This document shows, one piece after another, positions 24,392-36,196 of a stretch of 48,233 nucleotides of DNA. Origin of the DNA: Deltaproteobacteria bacterium (GTDB lineage: Bacteria; Desulfobacterota; Desulfobacteria; Desulfobacterales; SURF-15). How positions within the stretch are numbered: the first letter of the stretch is position 1; each line of letters opens with the position of its first letter. The translations under genes and the position numbers were made by a program. The notes beneath the pieces were generated by a model. The model made no database searches. It saw only the letters and a program-made list of their open reading frames with translations, and was not told where the DNA came from. Location: assembly GCA_019309565.1 (NCBI GenBank), contig JAFDFZ010000058.1, positions 1-48,233 of the forward strand, read 5' to 3'.

Positions 24392-24823
24392 TTACTCGAT
24401 ACGAACTCCGTTTTTTACAAAATGCCGGCTGGGGCCTAAAGCTTTGACGCTCTGAACTACTTCTTTTGCCACCTCCACGAACTTTGTCGATTCTGCTGAA
24501 GATATCCATGAAAAATGGATTCGGTCGCGTTCCACACCCATATATTCCATGAGGTTTTGAAACAAAGCGAACCTTCTTCGTGCATATAGATTACCTTCCA
24601 GGTAATGACATTCACCGGGATGTCAGCCGGAAACCCAGACACCGTCCGCTCCCTCCCTGAGAGCGGCAAGCAAAAACTTGACACTGATTCTCCCGGTGCA
24701 GGGAATCCGAATGACACGAATGTTTGGAGGATATTCCATTCTGCTTACCCCGGCCAGATCAGCCGCTCCATAACTGCACCAGTTGCAAAGAAAACTTACG
24801 ATTATAGGTTCCCAATCAGACAT
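24392..24823 (-). CDS. MvhD/FlxD-like electron-transfer selenoprotein
   Basis: A 143-aa protein if the TGA at 24623-24625 is read as selenocysteine. Ordinary calling would stop at 66 aa. The context is VSG-stop-HPGECHY, against ISGCHPGDCHY in the paralogue at 2295-2717, and both fall at residue 67. After the TGA the frame continues with family sequence ([22 protein letters not shown]) to a TAA one base before the next ATG. Other ligands are kept (CNWC at 13-16, CTG at 42-44, Cys72). AAGGAG stands 5 nt before ATG. A SECIS-like hairpin follows the UGA. It is the first gene of the flx-like operon; by analogy with FlxD it connects the NADH side to HdrA. Confidence 0.92.
24590..24606 (-). promoter_or_regulatory. 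SECIS-like hairpin downstream of in-frame UGA
   Basis: On the minus strand a 6-bp perfect stem (ATTACC with GGTAAT) closes the loop TGGAA. The loop starts 22 nt after the UGA, exactly as in the other selenoprotein gene here, and has the same UGGNA form. Confidence 0.7.
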
Positions 24824-24909
24824 TCATACTCCTTACAGATAGGCGTTTCGATTTTTACGGCAATAATGGACCAAGACCCGATTCTAAGATAATTTGATAA
24901 AATTTTATT

Positions 24910-25004
24910 CAAGTTTCGAACCCATAAATGCGTTGTAAAGCCTTATAATGATGGTGACTCAAGATCTATTTACAATTCTACAGTAATATAGAGTGCGAAA
25001 CTTG
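24910..25004. repeat. AAGTTTCGCA-family element with inverted ends
   Basis: CAAGTTTCG at the left and CGAAACTTG at the right bound a 95-bp unit. Its left half also matches the arm at 11748-11811 (CCTTATAATGATGGTG against CCTTATAATGACGGCG in position). Confidence 0.7.
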
Positions 25005-25143
25005 AGATTTTATACCATATTCTGCTAAAAATTAGAAACAGCATCCATCGATCATCGAAAAAACACTTTTTATAATATCAAAAAATATCAATCAAAGGCA
25101 TCCTTTCAAGAGCAAAACCCTATAAAACAATTATAATGGAGAG

Positions 25144-25260
25144 GTTCAGTTGTCTGAAGCATATTAGCCCCGCAAAGCGTGGGTTTTATGCGAGTTTTGA
25201 GCGCGCCAAAATCCGGTTATCCCGGGAAATTAAAAGTGTTTTATTGTTCACCAAGAATTG
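25144..25260 (+). repeat. dispersed repeat shared with the 43918-44477 element
   Basis: Two blocks match the later element in order: TTCAGTTGTCTGAAGCATAT resembles 43968-43994. GCGAGTTTTGAGCGCG, then CCGGTTATCC, AAATTAAA and TTTTATTGTTC, CCAAGAATTG match 44400-44475. Here the blocks are almost adjacent; there they are separated by the other repeat family. Confidence 0.78.
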
Positions 25261-25370
25261 TAAGATCGATATGACCACCCTTGTTTGGAATCAAATTCTG
25301 TGTCATCATATGTTATAGATTTTAACAGCAGCTTGAGTGATAACGAAACTTATAGATCGATTCCACCCAG

Positions 25371-26718
25371 ATGGGAGCGGCTTGTAAAACCGCAACAACT
25401 TATATGGAAGCGATTGAAGATCAGACCCGAATCATTCTAGACAGTATAGCCGATGGAGTCTTTACAGTTGACTCGAACCAGAGGATTACTTCCTTTAATC
25501 AGAGCCAGTATTTGTGAAGGCCGATGTTCGCTGAGTAAGACTATGAAAACAGGCCGATCATGTGTCAACCAGGCCGTTTTCATCGTAAATTCAGAAGGAA
25601 TCCGCATCCCTGTCAGCATATCCACCGCTGTGCTGAAAGATAAACATGGCCGGGTGATTGGAGGCGTTGAGACCTTCCGCGATTTGAGTGTTGTAGAAGA
25701 GCTGCGCAAAGAGCTGTCAGGGCGTCATTCATTCTTTGACATTATCAGCAAGAACAGAGAGATGCATCGGCTTTTTAAAATGCTTGAACTTATATCCGAA
25801 AGCGATACCACGGTGCTTATTGAAGGTGATAGCGGTACTGGAAAGGAGCTTTTCGCCAAGGCCATCCACTCACTGAGCCATAGAAAAGACGGACCGATGA
25901 TCACGGTCAATTGCGGTTCTCTTCCGGACACTCTGATTGAATCCGAGCTGTTCGGTTATAAGGCAGGGGCCTTTACGGATGCTAAAAAGGATAAACCGGG
26001 ACGCTTGGCTCTGGCCGAGGGGGGAACCCTTTTCTTGGATGAAATTGGAGATATCTCGCCGGCCATACAGATCCGGCTGTTGCGCGTGCTGCAGGACAAG
26101 ACATACGAGCCGCTTGGCAGCACGACCTCATACAGGGCGAACGTTCGTATTATTTCCGCAACCAACAAAAACCTGGAGAGTCTGGTAAAGGAGGGCGCCT
26201 TCCGACAGGATCTATATTACCGGATCAACGTTGTTAAGCTGCACCTGCCGCCTTTGAAAAACCGCAAGGAAGATATTCCGCTACTGGTAGAGCATTTCAT
26301 ACAAAAAACGAATCGCCTTACCGGTAAAGAAGTCCAGGGACTGGCACCTGAAGTCTTACCCGTTCTTATGGCGCATGATTATCCTGGCAATATCCGTGAA
26401 TTAGAAAATATCATCGAGTACGCCATGGTGGTCTGCAAGAATAATTTTATTGGTATCGATCATCTTCCGGACTATCTGAGAGCCGATATAGATTCAGCAA
26501 CACTGGAACAGAAAGGGAATATTAAAAGAAATCTGTCCTGGAATGAAATAGAAAGCTCTTATATTTTAGAGGCGTTGAGGAAAAATAATTGGAATCGCGG
26601 GGCCACTGCTGCTGAGCTCGGTATTCATACCACGACATTGTGGCGTAAAATCAAGCGTCTTAATCTAAAAGTTCCAAAAAGGGGTGATTTGAGAAAGATT
26701 CGGTCGGATTCTTTTTAA
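25371..26718 (+). pseudogene. sigma-54 activator with internal PAS deletion and frameshift
   Basis: The 5' part (ATG 25371 or 25404) encodes a PAS start (DSIADGVFTVDSNQRITSFN) and stops at TGA 25515-25517. The +1 frame carries on with RASICEGRCSLSKTMKTG and an intact activator. Compared with the protein at 6814, about 25 codons from the PAS core are missing at the junction near 25497-25502. This is too large for a single sequencing slip. The TGA is not selenocysteine, because its frame meets another stop soon after. The rest has Walker A GDSGTGKE, GAFTDA in place of GAFTGA, FLDEIGD, and a Fis-type helix-turn-helix (RGATAAELGIHTTTLWRKI). It is divergent from the flx-like operon. A shorter activator could still be made from an internal start, so loss of function is likely rather than certain. 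Confidence 0.8.
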
Positions 26719-26827
26719 ACATTTCATTATTGCAATATTATCGGCGAATTTTCATTGCAATTTTACAATATATTAAATCATAATCTTATTTTCACAACGT
26801 ATTTGATTGGTAAAAAAATATTTAATT

Positions 26828-26992
26828 GAAGACCCTGCGACCCAGCCTAAGCGGGATCTGCACCCTGTTGGGTTGTAGGCTATTGCGAAGCCCAATACGC
26901 TTCGACAAGCTTAAGGGGAATGCGCTCGCCCTATTGAATCCCCGAAGGGGTGCGCAAAGCGCAATTCAATAGGGCTCGCTGTTTCGGTTCAA
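26828..26992. repeat. structured dispersed repeat, copy A
   Basis: A 165-bp unit in the 366-bp gap before the PocR gene. Its ends, GACCCTGCGACCC and CTGTTTCGGTTCAA, recur at 41773-41847. The middle (reverse complement) matches 37188-37232. It contains a three-way-junction fold described under findings. I see no gene or clear promoter in the remainder of the gap. Confidence 0.75.
26929..26974. repeat. perfect three-way-junction inverted repeat
   Basis: The outer stem CCCTATTGAAT with ATTCAATAGGG is 11 bp and perfect. Inside it lie two perfect hairpins, CCCC-GAA-GGGG and TGCGC-AAA-GCGCA, with no unpaired base between the stems. Confidence 0.85.
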
Positions 26993-27084
26993 TATGCTAA
27001 ATACATATTTAGCTATATCTGTGTCTGCTGGTACATTTTGTGCAAGAAATAATCGATTTCTATTGGAAAGAAAGGATATTCAAA

Positions 27085-27597
27085 TTGAAACTAACCGATA
27101 TTATACCCCTTGATAAGTGGATTGAGCTTGAAAAAGAAATCAACGCAAGATTTAATCTCAATGCATCTGTTTTTGATGCCATGGGCAATCGAATAACCGA
27201 TTTTAACAAATGGGCAAATTCATTATGCCCCGTGGTGAAGGCGAACGAAAACGGCAAGCGATTCATCTGTGCTGCAGCCCATCAGGTGATCGCAGCCGAG
27301 GCGACGCAAACCAAAAAACCTGCTATAGAAACATGTGATGCAGGGCTTATAAAGTTGGTGGTGCCCGTATTTTTAAACGAGACCTTCATGGGAGTTGTGG
27401 GAGGCTGTGGTTTGCTTCGCGGGGAGGAGGAAGTCGACAGGTTTCTGATTCATAAAATTACCGGCATAGAAATGGAAGAAATCGATCGCCTGACAAAGGA
27501 TATCGGCGTAATTGAGGCGGATCAAATCGATTCGGCCGTTGAATATATTCAACAAGAAGTCAACCACATTCATGGCAGAAAAACAAGATTCTCTTAG
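27085..27597 (+). CDS. PocR-domain sensory protein
   Basis: A 170-aa single-domain protein with the PocR ligand-binding fold: KLTDIIPLDKWIELEKEINA at the start, NASVFDAMGNRITDF, CPVVKAN, ETCDAGLIKLVVPV, and GVVGGCGLLRGEEE. Conserved cysteines in these motifs can hold an iron-sulfur cluster in relatives. It has no output domain. TTG 27085, eight nt after AAAGGA, gives the family start; GTG at 27040 would add 15 residues. It is followed at once by a NifX-like and a NifU-like gene. It may signal metal or cofactor state, as an inference. Confidence 0.82.
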   Translation: MKLTDIIPLDKWIELEKEINARFNLNASVFDAMGNRITDFNKWANSLCPVVKANENGKRFICAAAHQVIAAEATQTKKPAIETCDAGLIKLVVPVFLNETFMGVVGGCGLLRGEEEVDRFLIHKITGIEMEEIDRLTKDIGVIEADQIDSAVEYIQQEVNHIHGRKTRFS

Positions 27598-27614
27598 CTA
27601 AAAAGGATTATCAA

Positions 27615-27956
27615 ATGGATAAAAGAATTTTTGCGATTCCGGTGTCCGGAGGAAAGCTATGCTCACATTTCGGCCACTGCGAACAATTTGCTCTGATTGA
27701 AACCGAAAGCGGAGAGATAAAAGGCAAATCATTACATACGCCACCCCCCCATGAACCAGGCGTGTTACCAAAATGGCTCCAGCAGCTTGGAGCCAACATC
27801 ATCATTGCTGGAGGCATGGGCTCTAAAGCTCAGGACCTGTTTAGCCAGAAGGGAATTATGGTCATTACTGGAGCCCCCGTAGATTCTCCGGAATCACTGG
27901 TCCGCCAATATCTTTCCGATACCTTGGTCACAGGAGAAAATGTCTGTGATCATTGA
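27615..27956 (+). CDS. Free-standing NifX/ORP-type protein
   Basis: A 113-aa protein whose whole length aligns with the last 110 residues of the Mrp fusion at 14453: GGKLCSHFGHCEQFALIETE, HTPPPHEPGVLPKWLQQ, IAGGMGSKAQ and TGENVCDH. The shared Cys-His pattern points to binding of a metal-sulfur cluster. It follows the PocR gene by 17 nt and precedes the scaffold gene by 90 nt. It is likely a cofactor carrier for that small operon. The near match suggests a split or duplication of the fusion's tail. Confidence 0.88.
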   Translation: MDKRIFAIPVSGGKLCSHFGHCEQFALIETESGEIKGKSLHTPPPHEPGVLPKWLQQLGANIIIAGGMGSKAQDLFSQKGIMVITGAPVDSPESLVRQYLSDTLVTGENVCDH

Positions 27957-28046
27957 TTGTATACGGAAATCAGACGAGTGGTTTATATGAAAACACTCAC
28001 TATCAGTCCATGAGCCCTGATATGATTCTATTTTGTGGAGGCTGTC

Positions 28047-28499
28047 ATGACCGACTCTATCGATGACTTCGTTCTGAAATTTCAAAGCGAGATATTAAAT
28101 GAAATAAAAAAGACCTATGGGGAAAAGGTTTATGAGCGCTGGTTGAACCCGCTTTATATGGGATCTATCAAAGACCCTGATGGGTATGCACGGCTTAAAG
28201 GGCGCTGTGAGGACACAATGGAAATTTTTCTTGTATTTGAAGACGATCGCGTCAAGCAAGCGTCTTTTCAAACCGATGGTTGTGGTTCAAGTATCGTGTG
28301 CGGTTCCTATGCGGCTGAGATGGCTCTTGGGAAAAGCCCCGATGAACTGCTGGAGGTAACCGCAGAGGCCATCCTGGAAAAACTAGGTGGACTGCCCAAA
28401 GAAGATGAACACTGCGCCTTTCTGGCTGCAGAAGCCCTTCATGAAGCCCTAAACGGCTTCATGATAAAACAGGCGGCTCGTAAAAGAAATAAGTTATGA
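28047..28499 (+). CDS. NifU/IscU-like iron-sulfur scaffold protein
   Basis: A 150-aa protein of the IscU/NifU N-terminal type. The three cluster cysteines are visible in RCEDTMEIFL, TDGCGSSIVCGS and DEHCAFLAAEAL. GGAGG stands five bases before ATG 28047, whereas the earlier GTG overlaps that ribosome site. It ends the PocR-NifX-scaffold group. The 44-nt gap to the convergent PFOR gene has a weak hairpin (AAAGT with ACTTT) near TTTTTT. Unlike classical IscU, it has no isc partners here. Confidence 0.87.
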   Translation: MTDSIDDFVLKFQSEILNEIKKTYGEKVYERWLNPLYMGSIKDPDGYARLKGRCEDTMEIFLVFEDDRVKQASFQTDGCGSSIVCGSYAAEMALGKSPDELLEVTAEAILEKLGGLPKEDEHCAFLAAEALHEALNGFMIKQAARKRNKL

Positions 28500-28543
28500 A
28501 TAGCAAAATGCCGGAAAGTGACAATACTTTGTAAGGGGCTTTT

Positions 28544-32428
<3,885 letters not shown>

Positions 32429-32872
32429 TTATCCCGACCTCTTCAGCATTGCCATAAGCTGAGCAGTCTTTTTTTCCATTTCCTGTTCTTTTCGCTTGTC
32501 TTTTTCGTGATCAAAACCGAACAGATGCAGAATTCCGTGAACCAACAGCTGGTTGAATCGTTCTTCGGTTGAAATTCCCGCGGCTTCCCCTTCTTTTTTT
32601 GCTGTTTCAGCGGAAATGACCACATCTCCCAGCAGCTGCGGGTTCAGATCGGAAAATGGTCCTTCGCGCATTGGAAATGCGATGACATTGGTGGGGCCCT
32701 TGCGTTGGAAGTATGCTCTATTTAGTTCTTCAATTTGCTTATCATCGACGATTACTATGGAGAGTTCTCCGTCATGAAAGTCCAAGGCGTCTAAGATGGC
32801 CTGTGCCGTTTTTTTCGTTCTCTTTAACGATATCCTGATGTTGTTTTGCCTGTTGTCGATCTGCACTGCCAT
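32429..32872 (-). CDS. ybeY: YbeY, endoribonuclease/16S rRNA maturation factor
   Basis: A 147-aa metalloprotein needed for rRNA end processing. The zinc motif HGILHLFGFDH is near residue 113-123. Upstream, LNRAYFQRKGPTNVIAFP and LGDVVISAETA are typical. The start at 32872 (MAVQIDNRQ) gives the usual length and has AAAGGGAAAGG before it. It overlaps the preceding HD-domain gene by about 100 nt, which is longer than usual but fits coupling. It follows phoH and the HD-domain gene, the normal phoH-HD-ybeY order. Confidence 0.93.
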   Translation of the reverse strand: MAVQIDNRQNNIRISLKRTKKTAQAILDALDFHDGELSIVIVDDKQIEELNRAYFQRKGPTNVIAFPMREGPFSDLNPQLLGDVVISAETAKKEGEAAGISTEERFNQLLVHGILHLFGFDHEKDKRKEQEMEKKTAQLMAMLKRSG

Positions 32873-35183
32873 TTTTGCCTTTCCCTTTACCGGCGGCGAT
32901 CCCTTCCGAATACTCGATGCGGTGATGGTGAATTCCATACAGAATGGTATTGAAGCTCTTGGCGATGCTATGAAGATCCTTTAATGTGAGCTCACAATCG
33001 TTCAACTGGCCGTCTGAAAAGATTTTATTGGTCAAATTCTGGACCAGTCCCTGAATCCTGGATGGGGTTGGATTTTCCAAAGCTCTAGAGGCTGCTTCAA
33101 CCACATCGGCAAGCATCACCAAACCTGCTTCACGGGTCTGGGGCTTGGGGCCGGGATATCTGAAATTGTCGATATTCACGGCAGACTCCCCTTTCTGCTG
33201 TTTTGCTTTCTCGTAAAAATACCGGATCAAACTGGTTCCATGGTGCTGTCGGATGGTATCGATAATCACCTGTCCAAGCTTATTTTCCTTTGCAATTTCA
33301 ACACCTTCTTTAATATGCGAGATCAGGATAAGACTGGACATGGAAGGGGCCAGCTTATCATGCTTGTTTTTACCGTTATTTTGGTTCTCAATAAAATAAA
33401 GTGGTTTTCGCAACTTTCCTATGTCATGATAGTATCCGCACACCTTCGCAAGCAGTGGGTTTGCTCCGATTTCAGCGGCCGCGGCCTCCACCATAGAACC
33501 CACTATAACTGAATGATGGTAGGTGCCAGGAGCCTCGATCATCAATTTACGAAGAATGGGACGATCCAGGTTAGCTAGCTCCAGCAGTGTGATGTCGGTC
33601 GTGTAACCAAAGGCGATTTCCAACAGCGGGGCGATTCCGGATGCAATAATCCCGGCGCCCACTCCTCCTAAAAACCCAAAGGAAATGTCCCACAACAACT
33701 TGAATCCGCTGAATTCAACCTTGTATACGCTGATTGCGGTTGCGAGAATCACGTTTAGAATGCCAAGTTTCAATCCGGCCTTGATAAAAACCTTGCGTTC
33801 CCTGCAATTTTGCATCCAGTAAGCGGCCATAGAACCGCTGATCATGAAATAAAGGAAATTTTCAAGTTGGTTCTGGAAAATCATAGCCGCACAGACAGCG
33901 GTTATTATGGCAAAGGGGATGGCTATCCTCAGGCCTAAAAACAAACAAACCGCCATTGCACCCGAAGCTATGGGAATCCCGTAGGTAATCGATGAAGCCG
34001 ACATTGAAAACTGGGTTAACTGGGTCATGGATTCAGATAACGTGGCGGAAAATTTAGACAGAAGGATCATGGCCATCAGCATAACGGTGATGAACAACAA
34101 GTGTTTGTTGTGGTGCATCACCTCTTGTCGTGTCGACTCCGTACAAAGCACATAGGTGGTCATCAATAGACACAGGATGACCATGGCAGCACCGATGCTG
34201 CTGATAAGAAGTTGTTCTTTTTTGACCTGTCCTTGAAGCATTTTCAGCTTCAACAGCTGCACCTCGGTAACTCGCTCTCCTTCACGGAGCAGCATCTCGC
34301 CGGCTTTTATCTGATAGAGGGTGGGCGTAACTTTGGCCGCCGCCTGTTTTCTTCTTTCTTCTGTTTCGCTTTTGTTGAGCGTAATATTGGGCTGTATCAG
34401 TTTTTGGCAAAAATCAACGACCAGCCCCCGAACATTGGGATTGAATTCCGTCAGCAATGGCTGACCGATAATCCGTACCATGGCTTTTGCCTGATCAAGA
34501 CCGTAGAAGTGTTTAAGAGCATGTACTTCGGTTTCTTTCTTCTTCCCTACGGTTCTCAAAACGATGCCTTTGCCAGCTTCCCGTAGAAGAATCTCCTTGT
34601 TGGCAACAACACCATTTTCCAGAATCTTAACGAGTATCCGGTTGATCAGCTCTGGTATCTCCTTTGAAAACCTCTCTTTTATTAGAAGCGTATAGAAGCC
34701 TTTACTGACCTTGATGCCAAGTTTTTCCTCAAAGCTTTCCTTTTTTTTCCATAATATTTTTTCAACGGCCGCTTTTGGTTTGACATTGTTGCTTTGAGGT
34801 GTTCCAGGGCCGGCTGCCGCTGTTTGATTTGCCGTTTCTTGATTGGCTGCGATGATTTTTCTGAAGTCGGCAAATGCCTTCGCAACCCGCCGGGTTAAAT
34901 TGGATGATAAGGCCGCATCGTGGTCGTATACAGTTAAAATACTTTCAGCAGCCCGTTTCCGGTTTGCTTCCGTTGCCTCCGTATCTTCCACAAGAAAATC
35001 TTTCGGCGCTTTGATATCTCTCTCTGCAACATCTCCCAGTTGATAGGTGTGTTCCGTGATGACCAGGTTTGGAGAAAGGACAAGAGTAAACAGAATCGTT
35101 ATGACGGTCAGCAGGGCCCATTTTACGTAACTGCTGGATTCAAAAAATTTTCGAAATGGTTCTCTGTTTTTTCCGGTTTTCAT
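32772..35183 (-). CDS. 7TM-HD membrane phosphohydrolase (PgpH-like)
   Basis: An 803-aa membrane protein: one N-terminal membrane segment, a large extracytoplasmic 7TMR-HDED domain to about residue 320, seven hydrophobic helices from about 325 to 530, then a cytoplasmic HD domain with YHHSVIVGSM near 554 and YYHDIGK near 585. PgpH of Listeria degrades cyclic di-AMP; that activity is the best guess. The start overlaps the phoH stop by 4 nt and its end overlaps ybeY. The tail is Lys/Gln-rich. Confidence 0.92.
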   Translation of the reverse strand: MKTGKNREPFRKFFESSSYVKWALLTVITILFTLVLSPNLVITEHTYQLGDVAERDIKAPKDFLVEDTEATEANRKRAAESILTVYDHDAALSSNLTRRVAKAFADFRKIIAANQETANQTAAAGPGTPQSNNVKPKAAVEKILWKKKESFEEKLGIKVSKGFYTLLIKERFSKEIPELINRILVKILENGVVANKEILLREAGKGIVLRTVGKKKETEVHALKHFYGLDQAKAMVRIIGQPLLTEFNPNVRGLVVDFCQKLIQPNITLNKSETEERRKQAAAKVTPTLYQIKAGEMLLREGERVTEVQLLKLKMLQGQVKKEQLLISSIGAAMVILCLLMTTYVLCTESTRQEVMHHNKHLLFITVMLMAMILLSKFSATLSESMTQLTQFSMSASSITYGIPIASGAMAVCLFLGLRIAIPFAIITAVCAAMIFQNQLENFLYFMISGSMAAYWMQNCRERKVFIKAGLKLGILNVILATAISVYKVEFSGFKLLWDISFGFLGGVGAGIIASGIAPLLEIAFGYTTDITLLELANLDRPILRKLMIEAPGTYHHSVIVGSMVEAAAAEIGANPLLAKVCGYYHDIGKLRKPLYFIENQNNGKNKHDKLAPSMSSLILISHIKEGVEIAKENKLGQVIIDTIRQHHGTSLIRYFYEKAKQQKGESAVNIDNFRYPGPKPQTREAGLVMLADVVEAASRALENPTPSRIQGLVQNLTNKIFSDGQLNDCELTLKDLHSIAKSFNTILYGIHHHRIEYSEGIAAGKGKGKNGSADRQQAKQHQDIVKENEKNGTGHLRRLGLS

Positions 35184-36196
35184 TTTTCACTGTTGCTTTT
35201 GGTTTTTTCAAGCTGCTCATAAGCTTTGATAATATCCTGAACGAGCTTGTGGCGAACCACATCGCGATTTGAGAAGAAAATAATTTTTATTCCTTTAATA
35301 TCTTTCAAGATATCCTTTGCCTCCACTAAGCCGGAGGTCCGCTCCGCCGGCAGATCGATCTGGGTGATATCTCCGGTGATAACCGCTTTGGAGTTAAACC
35401 CAATGCGGGTTAAAAACATTTTCATTTGCTCGGAAGTCGTATTTTGAGCTTCATCCAAAATCACAAAAGAATCATTCAGTGTGCGACCACGCATAAATGC
35501 AAGGGGAGCGACTTCAATAATGCCCTGTTGCAAAAGATTGGACACTTTTTCAAATCGCATCATATCGTGCAGTGCGTCATAAAGCGGCCTGAGATAGGGA
35601 TCCACTTTTTCCGCCAGATCCCCGGGTAGAAATCCCAGGGCTTCGCCGGCTTCAACGGCGGGTCGGGTTAAGATGATTCTGCTCACCTCTTTGTTTGAAA
35701 GTGCTGCTACGGCCATGGCCATGGCAAGGTATGTCTTACCGGTTCCTGCCGGGCCGATCCCGAAGACAATATCATACTTGCGGATCGCATCGATGTATTC
35801 TTTCTGTGTCTTGCTCTTGGGGGTAATGGCATGTTTCTTGGATGTAATATAGACGGTATCCAAGAAGATATCCTTAAGCTTAATGCGATGGTCGCTGCTC
35901 AGAAGACGCACGGCATAATCGATATCCGTGTCAAAAACCGGGTATCCACTTTTTATCAGTTCATAAAGCTGCCGGAGAATGTTTTCTGCCAGATCTGACA
36001 AGATGGGCTCACCCTTGATATAGACCGTGTTGCCCCTTGCGTGAATTGAGATTTCAAAAGCAGAAGAGATTTTTTGAAGGTGGCTGTTACGCTCACCAAA
36101 AAGCTGTCGGGCAAGATCAATATCCGGGAAAGTCAACTGGATTTGCTTGTCTTCCGGATTTTCATCCGTATGACTGAGGGGTTTCATGGTTGCCAT
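35180..36196 (-). CDS. phoH: PhoH-family ATPase
   Basis: A 338-aa P-loop protein. Walker A GPAGTGKTYLAMA is near residue 150, Walker B FVILDEAQNTT is in the last third, and RPAVEAGEALGFLPGDL is diagnostic of PhoH/YbeZ. It probably acts with YbeY in RNA metabolism. The start is uncertain: ATG 36196 and 36187 and TTG 36211 are all in frame without a clear ribosome site. It is the first gene of the phoH-HD-ybeY operon. Confidence 0.95.
   Translation of the reverse strand: MATMKPLSHTDENPEDKQIQLTFPDIDLARQLFGERNSHLQKISSAFEISIHARGNTVYIKGEPILSDLAENILRQLYELIKSGYPVFDTDIDYAVRLLSSDHRIKLKDIFLDTVYITSKKHAITPKSKTQKEYIDAIRKYDIVFGIGPAGTGKTYLAMAMAVAALSNKEVSRIILTRPAVEAGEALGFLPGDLAEKVDPYLRPLYDALHDMMRFEKVSNLLQQGIIEVAPLAFMRGRTLNDSFVILDEAQNTTSEQMKMFLTRIGFNSKAVITGDITQIDLPAERTSGLVEAKDILKDIKGIKIIFFSNRDVVRHKLVQDIIKAYEQLEKTKSNSEK

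Larger units (their letters stand above)
24824..25370. other. gene-free stretch packed with repeat pieces
   Basis: The 547 bp between the divergent MvhD-like and activator genes hold an AAGTTTCGCA-family element (24910-25004) and a 117-bp block shared with 43968-44475 (25144-25260). No perfect sigma-54 promoter was found. The small open frame at 25136-25318 lies inside the repeat and is not a believable gene. Confidence 0.7.

Noticed and set aside
24857..24873. sigma-54-like sequence CTTGGTCCATTATTGCC upstream of the flx-like operon
   Set aside because: GG and GC are separated by 9 nt instead of the required 10, and the -24 box lacks CA, so I do not call it a promoter.
25136..25318. Small open frame of 60 aa before the activator
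   Set aside because: It lies wholly in a dispersed repeat also found at 44400-44475 and has no ribosome site.
25515..25517. In-frame TGA in the sigma-54 activator as a third selenocysteine
   Set aside because: The frame after this TGA soon hits another stop and is not PAS-like; the family sequence resumes in a different frame.
26828..26992. CRISPR or tRNA-like element suggested by the multi-stem fold
   Set aside because: No regular spacers are present and no tRNA arms, anticodon or CCA arrangement fit.
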